Source: Bacillota bacterium
GTDB taxonomy: Bacteria; Bacillota; Clostridia; Lachnospirales; Lachnospiraceae
Length of the DNA stretch: 23,968 bases
NCBI GenBank assembly: GCA_023415475.1
Contig: JAEZKL010000093.1
Coordinates: 1-23,968 of the forward strand
Direction: 5' to 3'
Positions 7,072 through 13,838 of the stretch are shown here, piece after piece (positions within the stretch are counted from its first letter, which is position 1; every line of letters starts with the position of its first letter). The notes under the pieces are model-generated. The model ran no database searches, was not told the origin of the DNA, and saw nothing but the letters and a program-made list of their open reading frames with translations. The position numbers were made by a program, and so were the translations under genes.

Positions 7072-7608
7072 CTATTTTTTCTCAAATAATTTATTATAGT
7101 TTTCGATACAATGATTAATAATCGTTATTGCTTCCTCCGGTCCGCCAAATTCGTTTACCGCAGTCTCCTTATTCTCCAGCTCCTTATACACACTGAAGAA
7201 GTGTCTCATTTCATTAAACACATGGGGCGGCAGCTCACTAATATTCTTGTATATGTTAAAATTCGGTTCATTATATGGTATGGCAATGATTTTCTCGTCA
7301 CCCATCCCATTATCAATCATATTCATGACACCGATCGGATAGCAGCGTACGAGAGTCATGGGCTCGATTGCTTCCGAACACAGCACCAGAACATCTAAAG
7401 GATCCTTATCATCGCCGTAGGTTCTGGGAATAAAACCATAATTCGCCGGATAATGCGTAGAGGTATAAAGAATTCGATCCAATATAATATATCCAGTCTC
7501 TTTATCCAATTCATATTTCTTCTTGCTTCCCTTTGATATCTCAACAACCGCAACAAAATCATGGGCCTGAATTCGATCCGGGTTAATGTCATGCCATATA
7601 TTACTCAT
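7072..7608 (-). CDS. ppa: Family I inorganic pyrophosphatase
   Basis: Soluble Mg-dependent pyrophosphatase that hydrolyses PPi to two phosphates and pulls biosynthetic reactions forward. 178 aa, the usual length for bacterial family I. Visible motifs: VVEISKGSKKKYELD (about 21-35), ILYTSTHYPANYGFIP (46-61), the metal-binding GDDKDPLDVLVL (65-76) and GDEKIIAIP further on. ATG 7608 was chosen because AAAGGAAG lies just upstream; the frame remains open for 45 more codons upstream, but those are the translated tandem repeat. Many clostridia use membrane or family II enzymes instead, so this soluble enzyme may not be the only one. Confidence 0.93.
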   Translation of the reverse strand: MSNIWHDINPDRIQAHDFVAVVEISKGSKKKYELDKETGYIILDRILYTSTHYPANYGFIPRTYGDDKDPLDVLVLCSEAIEPMTLVRCYPIGVMNMIDNGMGDEKIIAIPYNEPNFNIYKNISELPPHVFNEMRHFFSVYKELENKETAVNEFGGPEEAITIINHCIENYNKLFEKK

Positions 7609-7634
7609 TCTTTCTTCTTCCTTTCGAATCTTAT

Positions 7635-7774
7635 ATTCAAAAAAAGTTAGCTTCGCATACTTTTTTTGAATCATGTAATCAAAAAAGTTAGCTTCGCATA
7701 CTTTTATGAATCGTGTAATCAAAAATGTCAGGTTCGCAGACATTTTATGAATCGTGCATTCAAAAAAGTTATCG
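7635..7774. repeat. Tandem hairpin repeat (about 41 bp, 3.4 copies) before ppa
   Basis: Units at 7635-7677, 7678-7717 and 7718-7758, with a partial fourth at 7759-7774. Each has the plan TTCAAAAA, GT, a TTCGCA-containing loop, AC, TTTTT, GAATCRTGYA. Each unit is itself an inverted repeat. Unit 1 pairs AAAAAAAGT (7639-7647) with ACTTTTTTT (7659-7667). Unit 3 instead pairs AAAATGTC with GACATTTT, so both arms changed together while the TTCGCA loop was kept. The array lies in the 5' leader of ppa. Confidence 0.8.
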
Positions 7775-7860
7775 TACCCGACAAATCATAATAATATTCG
7801 TTTCTATCTTTGATTTTAACACAGAATCAGATAATTTTCTATCGAAAAATGAACTATTTT

Positions 7861-7930
7861 ACCGTTCGAGGATTATTTATGACCGTTCATGACGACAAGG
7901 ATTGCCAAATATTTCAAAAAATATTATATT
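7861..7930 (+). promoter_or_regulatory. LytTR operator and promoter of the small RNA
   Basis: Direct repeats ACCGTTCGA (7861-7869) and ACCGTTCAT (7882-7890), separated by exactly 12 bp, match the 9-bp/12-bp layout and the (A/T)(A/C)(C/A)GTT consensus of LytTR binding sites (AgrA, VirR, ComE type). After 11 bp comes -35 TTGCCA (7902-7907), then 17 bp, then -10 TATATT (7925-7930). The same geometry recurs at 10292-10338. Confidence 0.72.
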
Positions 7931-7936
7931 ATGGGT

Positions 7937-8062
7937 GAGTATATAAGTAAATTATATATTTACCACACTCTCCATTAGAATAGTTTTCTATTCTCCTCTG
8001 TAAAAATAGTTTACCAGACAAAAAAGCAAAATCTGCCCCCACAGGTTTTGCTTTTTTGTTTA
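7937..8062 (+). ncRNA. Candidate LytTR-controlled small RNA with exposed C-rich loops
   Basis: Predicted start near 7937 from the promoter above; predicted end at the terminator near 8062; length about 125 nt. No start codon with a ribosome site and a usable frame was found inside. Predicted structure: hairpin AGAATAG-UUUU-CUAUUCU (7977-7994), unpaired CCUCUG (7995-8000), a small GUAAA/UUUAC hairpin (8000-8014), then the terminator hairpin whose loop is CCCCCA. Unpaired CU-rich stretches are typical of antisense small RNAs that bind Shine-Dalgarno sequences. Existence and targets are inferred. Confidence 0.5.
8018..8062 (+). terminator. Strong rho-independent terminator of the small transcript
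   Basis: ACAAAAAAGCAAAA (8018-8031) pairs with TTTTGCTTTTTTGT (8046-8059). The stem continues with a wobble pair and CTG/CAG, giving about 18 bp with a CCCCCA loop. No protein gene ends before it on the plus strand, which is why a short transcript must be invoked. It could work on the minus strand as well. Confidence 0.82.
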
Positions 8063-8102
8063 TGATTTTTTTGTTTATAACTTCCTTTAATTGGAATCTT
8101 TA

Positions 8103-8131
8103 TTGCAATTAGCGCAATTTTATTGTATAAT
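8103..8131 (+). promoter_or_regulatory. Promoter of the two-component genes
   Basis: -35 TTGCAA (8103-8108), 17 bp, -10 TATAAT (8126-8131), about 45 nt before the response regulator start. No ACCG repeats lie upstream at the LytTR spacing, so this promoter does not look autoregulated. Confidence 0.65.
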
Positions 8132-8176
8132 ATTGTCAACTATTGTGATTACTGATACTTAAGGAGGAAGTCGGCT

Positions 8177-8869
8177 GTGAGAATTGCCGTATGCGACGAC
8201 GAAAAGATAATCCGTAATATAACAGTCCGTTTATTACAGGAATACAGCAAGCAAATGTCAATTGATTTCGATATTATAACCTTTGCCTCCGGCGAAGACC
8301 TACTAGCCTATTCAGGGGAGCTTCATATTATCTTAATGGATATAGAAATGGAACGTATTGATGGGATAACTACCACCGGACAGCTGCACCACAAGAACCC
8401 GGAAGCTCTTGTAATATTAGTTACCAGCCATGTACGACGATTTAAGGACGGATATAAAGTGAATGCATTCCGTTTCATGACGAAGCCAATCCATAAGGAT
8501 GAATTCACGGAGTATATAAATGATGCAGTTGCTGAGGTTCTTGGAAGAAGGATCATCACATTAAGAAAGGATGGAGTCGATGTAACCGTCAATATGAAAA
8601 GTATTCTGTACATCTCGGCACAGCTGGGCTATACCGAGGTATGGACCACAAAGAATACTTATCGCAGCGAAAACAGTCTTATAACCTGGGAAGAATTGCT
8701 GGATCCAAAGCTGTTCTTTCGCTGTCACAAGAAATATCTGGTTAACATCAGTCAAATCGATGATTTGTCTGATAGAATCAAATTAAAAAACGGAGATATT
8801 ATTGAGGTCTCCAGAAGGAAACATGCTCAATTGCGCGAGTTATTTATGAATTATAATGTCGCGCATTAA
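8177..8869 (+). CDS. LytTR-type response regulator (AgrA/VirR-like)
   Basis: 230 aa from GTG 8177, with AAGGAGG at 8161-8167. The receiver domain (1-120) has the acidic pair D7/D8 (VCDDEK), the phosphoacceptor D55 (ILMDIEM), T83 and K103 (MTKP). The C-terminal LytTR DNA-binding domain (about 125-228) shows ILYISAQLGYTEVWTTKNTYRS and FFRCHKKYLVNISQI, the conserved beta-rich fold that binds 9-bp direct repeats. It is phosphorylated presumably by the GHKL kinase 77 nt downstream, and it is the natural candidate to bind the two ACCG-repeat promoters on either side of this gene pair. No agrB/agrD genes are present. Confidence 0.93.
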   Translation: MRIAVCDDEKIIRNITVRLLQEYSKQMSIDFDIITFASGEDLLAYSGELHIILMDIEMERIDGITTTGQLHHKNPEALVILVTSHVRRFKDGYKVNAFRFMTKPIHKDEFTEYINDAVAEVLGRRIITLRKDGVDVTVNMKSILYISAQLGYTEVWTTKNTYRSENSLITWEELLDPKLFFRCHKKYLVNISQIDDLSDRIKLKNGDIIEVSRRKHAQLRELFMNYNVAH

Positions 8870-8946
8870 TAAGAAATGATAAAATCGGATTCCTATAGGC
8901 ACGTTTACAATAGATATCACCATAATACGTACATGGGGGTGAATGT

Positions 8947-10254
8947 ATGATTGGTATTTATCTTCTAACGATAACAACCGAAATAATAAGGTTTATCCTT
9001 ATTTTTCACGGATTACTTGGTTTTCCATATCGTAAGGGTATTTACAAATACGCTCTTATGTTATTAACTTCTGCGGCTTTTTGTCTGCTTTATTTTATTC
9101 CGGCACTTAGTATCTTATTTCTATCAGGTATCATCATTATTATCAATTTAATCACCATATTATATCTGTTTCATGAAAAATTCAAAATTCTATTAAAAAC
9201 CTTTATCTGTATCTCCGTTGTGACAGTAACCTGGGACAACCTTTTTATACCAATAATAAATTACTTTTATTACATAGAGGAAACGGTTGCTATAGGTGCT
9301 TTACTTCAACAAAGTATATGCAATATCATTCTTATTTTTATTCTTACAGCTTTCTGGATTATTATGAAGCGTTGCGGAATGCTTCATAAATTAAATTACA
9401 ATCATTTATCGAATACTGTTATCTTTCTGTTCTTAAGTAGTGCTGCTCTTATCGCTTATATCAACACTCTGACTTATATGATCTACCAAAACGGTATTCC
9501 GGAGAAACGCGGATTAACTTATGCAGCAATGATTGTATTATCCATTCTCTTTCAGATTGTATGCATTACATTGATTTTCTTATTCTATTCCAGGGAGCAG
9601 TACAAGAGTTTGAACAGACTCAGAGAGGAGTATAACGAAAAGCAAATCGATTATTACAAAACTCTTCTTAATCAGGAGGAAGATACCAAGAAATTTCGCC
9701 ATGACATCAGAAACCATATTATCTGTATTGAAGAGCTACTGGAAGCAGGAAAGCCGGAGGATGCCAAAAGCTATATCCAGGATATTCATCTCAGCATGGA
9801 GAAAATATCCAGCATTCAAGATACCGGTAACGATATTATCAATGCTATCATCAATTACTATGCCAATAAAGGTAAGGAGGAGCATATAAAAGTGAATGTG
9901 AAGGGCCGGATCACACATGACCTTAACATACCAATGATGCACCTGAGCACCGTTGTATCCAATCTAATGTCGAATGCGTATGAAGCCACTGTTATGGTAG
10001 CTTCTGACCAGGATAAAGTCATAATCGTTGAGATACGTTCCGGAAGCAAGTACCTGGAGATTGTTGTGAAGAACCCTGCTGTGACAGACCGAGCAAGACT
10101 TGGCGAAAGAATAATTACCTCAAAACCGGATAAGCAAAATCATGGCTTTGGTATTACGAATATCAAGGAAGTCCTTGCAAAATATGACGGTGAGCTACAG
10201 CTCAAGGATGACCTGGATAGTGTTACCGTCCGTATAGTAATGAAAACAGCCTGA
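8947..10254 (+). CDS. GHKL sensor histidine kinase (AgrC-like)
   Basis: 435 aa. The N-terminal half (1-215) holds about six to seven hydrophobic helices with very short loops, the AgrC-type membrane sensor rather than an extracellular sensor domain. Next comes a coiled-coil/dimerisation region (218-275) with the phospho-accepting H252 in KKFRHDIRNHI. The GHKL ATPase domain follows: N-box STVVSNLMSNAYEA, then VVKNPA and the glycine-rich lid NHGFGITNIKEVLAKYDGEL near the C-terminus. It probably senses a small peptide or membrane cue and phosphorylates the LytTR regulator. The ribosome site is an unusual G run (GGGGGTG, 8935-8941) 5 nt before ATG, complementary to the C-rich loop of the upstream small RNA. 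Confidence 0.92.
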   Translation: MIGIYLLTITTEIIRFILIFHGLLGFPYRKGIYKYALMLLTSAAFCLLYFIPALSILFLSGIIIIINLITILYLFHEKFKILLKTFICISVVTVTWDNLFIPIINYFYYIEETVAIGALLQQSICNIILIFILTAFWIIMKRCGMLHKLNYNHLSNTVIFLFLSSAALIAYINTLTYMIYQNGIPEKRGLTYAAMIVLSILFQIVCITLIFLFYSREQYKSLNRLREEYNEKQIDYYKTLLNQEEDTKKFRHDIRNHIICIEELLEAGKPEDAKSYIQDIHLSMEKISSIQDTGNDIINAIINYYANKGKEEHIKVNVKGRITHDLNIPMMHLSTVVSNLMSNAYEATVMVASDQDKVIIVEIRSGSKYLEIVVKNPAVTDRARLGERIITSKPDKQNHGFGITNIKEVLAKYDGELQLKDDLDSVTVRIVMKTA

Positions 10255-10291
10255 CATACCACTTTATTCGGTAGTGGCTACCTCTATTCAT

Positions 10292-10360
10292 ACCGTTTAT
10301 GGACAAGATTTGACCGAATATAAACCTGTCTCTTGATTTTTACAATTATTTACATATAAT
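10292..10360 (+). promoter_or_regulatory. Second LytTR operator and promoter, for the micropeptide gene
   Basis: ACCGTTTAT (10292-10300) and ACCGAATAT (10313-10321), again with a 12-bp gap, followed after 11 bp by -35 TTGATT (10333-10338) and, after 16 bp, -10 TATAAT (10355-10360). Repeat spacing and distance to -35 are the same as at 7861-7907. The second half-site keeps ACCG but not the GTT core, so it may be the weaker one. Confidence 0.68.
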
Positions 10361-10427
10361 AGACTTATACATATTACAAATGATAAGCCAAATTAAGTAG
10401 ATAATAATCAAGAGGAGGCTGATTCAT

Positions 10428-10475
10428 ATGACGATATTCTTCCATTGCATTGTCAGACTTATTCACGGTTTTTAG
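10428..10475 (+). CDS. 15-aa hydrophobic micropeptide MTIFFHCIVRLIHGF
   Basis: A very short gene, supported by its context rather than its length. AGAGGAGG (10411-10418) lies 9 nt before ATG, a consensus promoter lies upstream, and a rho-independent terminator starts 33 nt after the TAG, so a transcript of about 170 nt carries only this frame. The peptide is hydrophobic with one Cys, two His and one Arg and could form a short amphipathic helix; it has no processing-site features of AgrD cyclic-lactone precursors. Possible roles are a signal sensed by the adjacent AgrC-like kinase, a membrane-active or toxin-like peptide, or a leader whose translation matters. I do not recognise a family. Confidence 0.6.
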   Translation: MTIFFHCIVRLIHGF

Positions 10476-10508
10476 TAACTCATGTAAGGTATAGAAAACG
10501 GAGAAGCG

Positions 10509-10539
10509 CAAGGGGCTGTTGTGACAGTCCCTTGTTTTT
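10509..10539 (+). terminator. Rho-independent terminator of the micropeptide transcript
   Basis: CAAGGG-GCTGT pairs with ACAGT-CCCTTG around a TGTG loop, followed by TTTTT at 10535-10539. It lies 5 nt before the stop codon end of the convergent ABC permease gene. Confidence 0.85.
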
Positions 10540-10543
10540 GATG

Positions 10544-11308
10544 TTATAGCTTTTTTCTATTAAAGATGATGATCGACAGCAGTATGCTTGACACCAACAA
10601 TACACAGGTTATCAACACGGTAAGCATCAAATCTTCTACAACTGCTTCTCCGGACAAAAGAGCAACATTCTTGGAGGCGAGGGTGATCGGATTGTAATTC
10701 GTTAGGTTTGGAAAGATATTAATCAGCAGCATTATGACAATAGAGCTTGCCGATAAGATTAAGCCGCCAAAATTACCGGGGGCAATTGTACTGGACAATA
10801 GGATTAAGGCTAATATAAAACAGCCAAACAGCCATAAGCAAAATATCGAGAAGCCTAGATTGCTTACCGAAGTATCCGAGAACAGATACTCTGTATATCC
10901 ATAATTGACGACTGCTGCCATTCCATAAGCCAGTGTCCAGAGAAGTACTGCTGCCATGAACTTTGACAGTATCACTGTATTTCTCGGTAACCCCTTCGCC
11001 AGAACATTGACCAGTGTTCCCTTTGCTAATTCATTGGAGAGCATTCCACCAAATACCAGCAACAGCACCAGGATTCCCATCTGCGTCAGGTTCTTGAAGA
11101 ACTGACCGTAAGCATCCAAAACCGTCGGTTCCGGTAGGATAATCTGAACTCCCTGCAGCTCCATACCCGCAAATATATCCGGCATAAGCTTGGCCAGAAG
11201 CGGACTCATCATTCCGAATAGGAAAAACACCGCTATCAGTATCAGGAACCGGTAGGTTCGCAGACCCTCAACTAATTCCTTTTTTGTAAATACGACAAAG
11301 CCTCTCAT
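10544..11308 (-). CDS. ABC-2 type transporter permease
   Basis: 254-aa membrane subunit of an exporter. It begins with a cytoplasmic MRGFVVFTKKELVEGLRTYR element, typical of ABC-2/NosY-like permeases, followed by about six helices (near 21-38, 75-92, 113-135, 146-169, 178-200, 226-247). The large loop after helix 1 (about 40-70) is extracytoplasmic. GGMLSNELAKGTLVNVLAKGLPRNTVILSKF (split by the helix end) resembles the coupling region that contacts the ATPase. Its ATG overlaps the ATPase stop (ATGA), with GGAGGTGG upstream. The substrate is unknown; such small XRE-linked exporters often handle peptides or give bacteriocin/antibiotic immunity. Confidence 0.85.
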   Translation of the reverse strand: MRGFVVFTKKELVEGLRTYRFLILIAVFFLFGMMSPLLAKLMPDIFAGMELQGVQIILPEPTVLDAYGQFFKNLTQMGILVLLLVFGGMLSNELAKGTLVNVLAKGLPRNTVILSKFMAAVLLWTLAYGMAAVVNYGYTEYLFSDTSVSNLGFSIFCLWLFGCFILALILLSSTIAPGNFGGLILSASSIVIMLLINIFPNLTNYNPITLASKNVALLSGEAVVEDLMLTVLITCVLLVSSILLSIIIFNRKKL

Positions 11309-12222
11309 TGAACCACCTCCAGAAATACATTCTCAAGCGACGGCTCCATCACCTCATAGCGCAGGAGCGGAACCTGCTCCGCCGACAGAAGCTCCAGGAT
11401 TTGCCCCGGATTCATCTCTCCCCCTGATAGCAGAATTTCGATATACGGCTCACGAAGGGTCACCTCGGATACATAAGGCTTCTCCTTCAGCTTCGTTATT
11501 ATCACATCGGGCGGATAATCCTTTGCTGTTTCAATCCGAATCACATCCCGTCGATAATTATTCTTAATATCCGCTACTTTCCCCTGGAGAGCGAGCCTCC
11601 CTTGATTCAGGATTCCAACACTATCGCAGATACGTTCTACATCGGACAGAATATGCGTGGAAAACACGATTGTGGTTCTCTGCTTCGCTACCGCCAATAT
11701 ATCCAATATCTCTTTTCTTCCTACAGGGTCAAGGGCAGAAGTCGGCTCATCGCAGATTAAAAGCTTCGGCTCATTGAGTAATGCCTGTGCTATTCCAAGT
11801 CTCTGCTTCATTCCTCTGGAGAAGCCCCGTATCCGGTGCTTCGACCCCTCCAGCCCAACCAGTCCCAGCATTTCCTGAATTCGGCTTTGAAGAACCGCAC
11901 TCTTTTGTCCAGTTATCTCCCCACATAGCTTCAGGTATTCCTTCGCTGTCATATAACCATAGAATTCTGGGACATCGGGTAAATACCCAATGTATCTGTT
12001 GGTTTTTGTATTTCCGTATGCTACCTTCTGATTGCAGACCTTAATCTCACCGGAATCCGATTGCAGAAAGCCAAGTATCATTTTCATTGTCGTTGTCTTT
12101 CCGGCGCCGTTCTTGCCTAAAAATCCAAAGACGGTATTCTCTTCTACCGCGAAGCTGAGATCCTTAATGACCTCTAAGCTTCCAAAGCTTTTATTCACCC
12201 GGTTCAGTTCCAATATTGCCAT
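11305..12222 (-). CDS. ABC transporter ATP-binding protein
   Basis: 305 aa from ATG 12222, chosen because GGGAGAGG precedes it and the ATG overlaps the stop of the previous gene (TAATG). Walker A GKNGAGKT is at 36-43, the Q-loop region after YIGYLPDVPEFYG, the signature as FSRGMKQR (134-141, an RGM variant of LSGGQ), Walker B LLICDEP with D158/E159, D-loop SALDP and switch His in FSTHIL. The C-terminal 80 residues form the extra domain common in CcmA/NatA-type exporters. It energises the permease encoded next to it. Confidence 0.93.
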   Translation of the reverse strand: MAILELNRVNKSFGSLEVIKDLSFAVEENTVFGFLGKNGAGKTTTMKMILGFLQSDSGEIKVCNQKVAYGNTKTNRYIGYLPDVPEFYGYMTAKEYLKLCGEITGQKSAVLQSRIQEMLGLVGLEGSKHRIRGFSRGMKQRLGIAQALLNEPKLLICDEPTSALDPVGRKEILDILAVAKQRTTIVFSTHILSDVERICDSVGILNQGRLALQGKVADIKNNYRRDVIRIETAKDYPPDVIITKLKEKPYVSEVTLREPYIEILLSGGEMNPGQILELLSAEQVPLLRYEVMEPSLENVFLEVVQ

Positions 12223-12437
12223 TATTCCTCTCCCCTGCCGATCGTAAAATATAAGATAGGTCCGATAATCTGGAAGCATACTACGATAATGATCCAGATA
12301 ATACGGTTGCCAAAACGGTAATTCCTATGCCTCAACACATGTACCAGAGCGCTTAGCATTAATATTAATTCAATTATTATAATTGGTATTAAAAATGGTA
12401 AATACTCCATTATCTCAGTTGTTGTCAATGCATTCAT
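12222..12437 (-). CDS. PLDc_N domain small membrane protein
   Basis: 71 aa with two helices (about 12-33 and 44-66) and the PLDc_N signature NRIIWIIIVVCFQIIGPILYF followed by a short polar tail, as found in small 'phospholipase D nuclease N-terminal' proteins and antibiotic-linked ABC operons (YxlE type). There is no catalytic domain. The ATG at 12437 is preferred because GGGAGGA lies 7 nt upstream; the ATG two codons earlier directly abuts that site. It is coupled to the ATPase gene by a TAATG overlap. It probably tunes or anchors the exporter; in Bacillus, YxlE-like proteins act with an ABC pair in sigma-factor control. Confidence 0.82.
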   Translation of the reverse strand: MNALTTTEIMEYLPFLIPIIIIELILMLSALVHVLRHRNYRFGNRIIWIIIVVCFQIIGPILYFTIGRGEE

Positions 12438-12466
12438 TTCCATTCCTCCCTTTCCATCATTATAAG

Positions 12467-13570
12467 CTATCTCTCTAATTTTCTCTTAATATGCTGGAAA
12501 CGTTCCTCTCCCTCCAGACCCGCAAATGCTGGATTAGACAGGATACTGTTTCTCATATCCTTTCGAATGAGTTCCATCCTCCTTGGCGCATCAGTCTCCA
12601 CATCTACATCAGTAAAATATCCCTCCAGCGCATCAAAGATACGACTGCCGTGCAGGTAAATCGTTTCCTTATCCAGCTTAAGGATTAGCTCGGAATAAGC
12701 CTCCAAGATATCGATCGCCTTCTCTTTATTTCCCTGATTGGCATAGGCCATTGCTCCACTCAGATAAATGTTGATCAGTACTGCCGGAGACAGCTCCTCA
12801 AGCTGGAACAACTGGCTCATGGTCAGAAAGATATGATAATATTCATCCATCCGTTGAGGTTGGTCCGCATACAATGTAAAATATTCCGGAACCGCACCCA
12901 GCATCGTCACCAGATTCACATAGGTATAACCCTGCAGATATTCGATGGCTTTCGCCCGGTCTCCCTTCATCTGATATGCCTTTACCAGAATGCTTTCCGG
13001 GCTCATCAGAGGCACAATCTGCTTCTCCATTAAATCAATTGCCTCCTGTGGCCTTCCCAGACTCATATGGCATACTGCCTGCATCTGAATGGACAGCTTT
13101 GCCAGATGGACTTCCTCACAGGACTTTTCAATCCTTATGAACAGCTCCAACACCGCCTCCAATATCTCCATCGTTCGTTCCTTCGACCCGGCAAGATTAC
13201 AATGATTGAGCAGTAACGTACCGATCTGAAACTGTAGCTGCCAGCAGGAGAAATATTTTCTCAGGTAATCCTCGCATTCACCATACACCTTTTCAAAGGG
13301 CTCCTTAGTAAAGGATTGTGTCAATCGATAGCAAAGCTTTCTGATATCCTCCTTATTCATCTGTGGCTCATACCCCATCAACTGGTCTACCGTAATGCTA
13401 AAATATGAGGCAATGATCGGCAGCAATAGAATATCCGGATAACTCTGTTCGGACTCCCACTTTGATACTGCCGGTTTAGAAACTCCCAAATGATTCGCCA
13501 GCTCCTCCTGAGTAATTCCCCTCTCCTTCCTTTTTGCTGATATAATAGAACCGATCTTTATCTCCCTCAT
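12467..13570 (-). CDS. XRE-family regulator with C-terminal TPR-like domain
   Basis: 367 aa from ATG 13570 (GAAGGGAG 5-6 nt upstream). The N-terminal HTH (7-62) reads IISAKRKERGITQEELANHLGV, SKPAVSKWESEQSYPD and ITVDQLMGYEPQ, a clear Cro/C1-type fold. Residues from about 75 on are helical repeats (AGSKERTMEILEAVLELF, GRPQEAIDLMEKQI, GNKEKAIDILEAYSELI), consistent with TPR units that may bind a peptide or other ligand. First gene of the operon with PLDc_N, ATPase and permease (29 nt to the next start). It probably controls its own operon through the palindromes at 13670-13704. Confidence 0.88.
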   Translation of the reverse strand: MREIKIGSIISAKRKERGITQEELANHLGVSKPAVSKWESEQSYPDILLLPIIASYFSITVDQLMGYEPQMNKEDIRKLCYRLTQSFTKEPFEKVYGECEDYLRKYFSCWQLQFQIGTLLLNHCNLAGSKERTMEILEAVLELFIRIEKSCEEVHLAKLSIQMQAVCHMSLGRPQEAIDLMEKQIVPLMSPESILVKAYQMKGDRAKAIEYLQGYTYVNLVTMLGAVPEYFTLYADQPQRMDEYYHIFLTMSQLFQLEELSPAVLINIYLSGAMAYANQGNKEKAIDILEAYSELILKLDKETIYLHGSRIFDALEGYFTDVDVETDAPRRMELIRKDMRNSILSNPAFAGLEGEERFQHIKRKLER

Positions 13571-13629
13571 TTTTGCTCCCTTCTGTATTGCTATCATTTG
13601 CTATATTATCAGTTCCAATTCTTAACGCT

Positions 13630-13704
13630 ATTGTAGATCATAATTGATAGCTTTACAACGGATTTACAGTTAACTATAGTTAATATTATTAACTCACAGT
13701 TAAT
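13630..13704 (-). promoter_or_regulatory. Promoter and paired palindromes of the XRE-ABC operon
   Basis: Minus-strand -35 TTGTAA (13658-13653) and -10 TACAAT (13635-13630), 17 bp apart. Immediately upstream lie the 14-bp perfect palindrome TTAACTATAGTTAA (13670-13683) and the interrupted palindrome ATTAACT-CAC-AGTTAAT (13688-13704). Both use the half-site AGTTAA. The upstream position suggests activator binding, possibly by the XRE protein itself. Confidence 0.6.
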
Positions 13705-13769
13705 GCCGATTGAATATTCCATAATGATAAGAAGCACAATTTTGAATTCACAATGTAAAAATAACCAGC

Positions 13770-13830
13770 AAAAAACCACCCCCGTAAATAACCGGCGCAA
13801 AATACCCGATCCTTTACCTGGGGTGGTTTT
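13770..13830 (-). terminator. Terminator of the hydrolase gene
   Basis: On the minus strand AAAACCACCCC pairs with GGGGTGGTTTT (arms 13820-13830 and 13772-13782), with extra GTAAA/TTTAC pairing inside, and the stem runs into six T. It begins 9 nt after the hydrolase stop. Confidence 0.8.
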
Positions 13831-13838
13831 CCCATTCC

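Noticed and set aside
7609..7743. N-terminal extension of the pyrophosphatase reading frame
   Set aside because: It only translates the tandem repeats; a good ribosome site precedes ATG 7608 and the standard protein length fits that start.
7635..7774. Repeat array considered as a CRISPR
   Set aside because: The units are contiguous and themselves palindromic, with no unique spacers and no cas genes.
7879..7938. 19-codon frame MTVHDDKDCQIFQKILYYG as a second micropeptide
   Set aside because: It overlaps the LytTR operator and promoter and starts upstream of the predicted transcription start.
8177..10475. Complete agr quorum-sensing locus
   Set aside because: Kinase and regulator are AgrC/AgrA-like, but no AgrB protease gene is present and the 15-aa peptide lacks AgrD features.
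13609..13800. 63-codon minus-strand frame between the XRE gene and hydrolase
   Set aside because: It runs through the hydrolase terminator and the XRE promoter/palindromes, has no ribosome site and has no recognisable domain.
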